From: Anastatus disparis
Taxonomy: Eukaryota > Arthropoda > Insecta > Hymenoptera > Eupelmidae
Length of the DNA stretch: 64,000 bases
Direction of reading: 5' to 3'
Assembly: GCA_017163975.1 (NCBI GenBank)
Contig: JAFFSR010000227.1
Location: 434,001-498,000, forward strand
Shown: positions 61,593 to 64,000 of the stretch, piece after piece
How positions within the stretch are numbered: position 1 is the first letter of the stretch
How the letters are laid out: the number at the start of each line of letters is the position of its first letter
The notes under the pieces: model-generated
The model's input: the letters and a program-made list of their open reading frames with translations, nothing else
Database searches by the model: none
Told to the model about the DNA's origin: nothing
Program-made: the position numbers and the translations under genes

Positions 61593-64000
61593 CTGGAACA
61601 AATTCAAATATTTCTTTCTTTAACTCTTTATTTAATATAATAATTAAAACAATAAAATATTTATTATCTAAATTGAGCTCTGATATACTTTTTAAAGACT
61701 GATGATATGAAAATATTTATCACTGAGAGCTGGACAGTCATGTCATTAAATTAAAAGTAAAAACTTGAGAAAATTTTTAATAACATTTAAATTATTAGAA
61801 AATTTATTAAAATATTAATCGTCATTGATAAAAAAGCTAGGAAAAATTTTTATTAGACGTATCTTAGCGCACTATCAATCAAACATATTAATATTTTTGA
61901 GATCGTCAGTAGCTCACTTAATAGAGCGCAACGACACGAGTTTGAATCGCTAATTAGCATCGCAATGATAGTGAAAATATAGCGATGTTCCACTTGATTT
62001 TTTATCGAATTATAAACGTTTTTATAAAATATAATTATTTTTAAAAAAGGTTTCATATTTTAAATACTACTTAATCTACAAAAAAATTGTAAAGGGAAAA
62101 ATATATTATTTTGTTCGCTGAATAGTACTACCATAACTGTGAAAATTATTGAAAAAATGTTTTTCAAAGTAGTTACTCTACAGCTGATCTTTCGTATCAA
62201 AAAGTGTGTATACGGGTAGAAATAATAAAAGTATAAGGAATTTAGTGTATCTTAATACGCTTTGTAAATAGTTTATTTTTTCAAATAAAATAATTATCTA
62301 TATTGTTAAAATATATTTTGTGAATGAACCAAATTGTTTTGCTATACAGAATAAGTTTCAAATATAAAATGATATTGCAATCGGCCATAGTTGCATCTAA
62401 ATATTTTTAAATTTTCATAACTTTAGACAGACGTAGAAGTAACAATGAGTATCGCTAGAAATTGTTCTTGTATTTTTAAAATGTATCACGTGAGCCTATA
62501 AATTAAATTGATCCTTTGAGCGCGGTAATGTACTTAAAATTTTGATTATAAATTTTTCTTGAATGTACATTTTTTTATATAAATTAAAATTGTTAAACTA
62601 TTTTCGCATAAATAAAATTATAGAAAATTAGTTTTCTGTAATAATATTTATCTGATAATTAACAGATAAAAATTTCCATTTAAACACTGATATGACTCTA
62701 ACATCTGTATTATATTAAAACTGATCTGAAGATTAAATGTACTTTCATCATATTCGATTAACAAAATCGTTCCCAAATTTTATTCTATCAAAATCATTAA
62801 AATCTTTAAAATGTTTTTGCTATTCGTTTATAAACTAATTTCATTAAAAATTGTGTCAAAAATATGAAATTTGTTTTATCTGCGAACCAGAAACCGAAAT
62901 AAAAAAAAGGATCAGAAAATAATACAATATCAATGAATAATAAATAATATTTAAAAAATCCATATTTTTATCGAGAATCTTTAAATACATGTAATTATGA
63001 TTTTTGTTAATTTCCATGAAATCATTATTTCCGTCAATAAGGTTTATCAATGTCGTGTCAAACGTATCAAATTTTAATCTAAAACTGTTGACGGTTGCAG
63101 ATATTTTTATCGCATCGCATATAACTCACTAATGTCATATATTTTCTATTTTATCATAATTTCAAAATAAAAATCTTATTTTAACAGACTAAATTTTATA
63201 GTTTATGATTATATTCAAATAATAAAAGAATACATATAAAATAAAATGACATTTAATGAATTAAAAATAATAATTGTCATTTATTTCTTTAAATTACAAA
63301 ACTTTCTGAAAATCTTTACATATGGTTATATATTAATGATAAATTTTCTGTCGTTAATATTTCTTTTGATAGTTGCATTATTTTACTTTGTCCTAAAATA
63401 TCTAAAAGTTTAAAAATTGCATTATTTCATGAAGTTTCAGTAAATGATGAAAACATTGATTCTTACAAGTAGATTAACAACAACAAATAAAAAAGACTAA
63501 AAATAATAAAACTGTGTATAAAATCCAAGAAATAAAAGTAAAAAAGAAACTTAACTTTTATAGAAGATTAGCGATAAGTAAAGCAGGAAATAATATGACG
63601 CGAGAATCTTTTGTAAAAAAAGAAACATACGTACTTTCTTACTCTTGATTATCATTAATCATTATATCGTCATAATTTATACGCAACATATCATATAATT
63701 TGCTTACTTTAAGAAATAAAATTTCTTAAGTTTATTTATAAAAAACTACAAATAATTTAAGATTAAAGTTACAAAAGAAACAAAGTTGAAAATTTTCCAA
63801 GTTTTCATGGAAGATTTTCTTTGAATTTTCTTCCTTTTCTGCAAGATGCTTTATCAACTTTGCTTCGAGTTTCTCCTTGGCATTAGACCCTACTTACTTA
63901 TATACTTCACGGTATTTGCCCTCCGAGATTCTCCCAACTATTGATAATTTCTTATAATGTTAGGTATATGGCATCAATCTTGGAAATTGCCCGTTTATTA
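61593..64000. other. Probable Mondo upstream intron
   Basis: The phase of the first visible Mondo exon requires a further coding exon upstream, so this AT-rich DNA is most likely intron. I searched it for the earlier conserved-region motifs (such as an LFECM-type segment) and found none. It holds a degenerate tRNA-like sequence at 61905. A GC-richer patch at 63840-63960 has no recognisable coding content. Confidence 0.5.
61905..61950 (+). repeat. Degenerate tRNA-like fragment
   Basis: TAGCTCACTTAATAGAGCGC has the A-box layout and GAGTTTGAATCGC the B-box layout, with shortened spacing. No full cloverleaf forms. It is probably a SINE or tRNA relic, different from the copy at 21491. Confidence 0.4.

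Noticed and set aside
1..64000. CRISPR arrays, rRNA genes, intact tRNA genes, transposase or retroelement proteins
   Set aside because: None found on reading either strand; all mobile elements seen are non-autonomous.
63830..64000. GC-richer patch as an upstream Mondo exon
   Set aside because: The minus-strand translations contain none of the N-terminal Mondo conserved motifs and do not offer a donor in the required phase that I could defend.

Overview
This window looks like nuclear DNA of an insect. It is very AT-rich, has short spliced exons with GT..AG introns, and encodes insect-type RdgB and Mondo. The multi-intron genes, the foldback DNA-transposon fossils and a BRE/BABAM2 gene would suit a hymenopteran, perhaps a parasitoid wasp. 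That placement is an inference from composition and gene content, not from a search.

Layout. Positions 1-24494 hold no gene I can support. This stretch is an AT-rich desert with scattered GC-richer patches and many non-autonomous repeats: a TTA/TAA-flanked foldback family (four copies), a TA-flanked MITE, a composite double-hairpin family, hairpins centred on a 19-base mini-hairpin, and a tRNA-derived SINE fragment. Part of it may be the promoter or 5' UTR introns of the next gene. From 24530 to 40714 (+) lies a complete retinal degeneration B (PITPNM) gene. I assembled it from 19 coding exons whose phases all close, giving 1279 codons plus stop. It has a PITP domain, an FFAT motif, a DDHD domain and an LNS2 domain. 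Its last 4.8 kb intron and the downstream region hold several phase-compatible candidate alternative terminal exons.

From 45874 to 49916 (+) there are three compact genes: a single-exon BABAM2/BRE, a three-exon RPA-interacting protein (RPAIN) and a second three-exon RPAIN-like gene that lacks the zinc-binding C-terminus. From 61592 down to 52251 (-) are the 3' fourteen coding exons of Mondo (MondoA/ChREBP family bHLH-leucine zipper factor). Its 5' exons lie beyond the right edge. RPAIN-like and Mondo converge tail to tail.

How the genes relate. RdgB moves phosphatidylinositol and phosphatidic acid at ER-plasma membrane contacts. BABAM2 scaffolds the BRCA1-A/BRISC deubiquitinase complexes. 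RPAIN carries replication protein A into the nucleus. Mondo is a sugar-responsive transcription factor. BABAM2 and RPAIN both serve genome maintenance, but nothing shows that they share a transcript. I found no clearly new multi-gene system. The points most worth checking are the rdgB terminal-exon cluster, the zinc-finger-less RPAIN paralogue, a GC-AG intron in Mondo and the hairpin repeat families.
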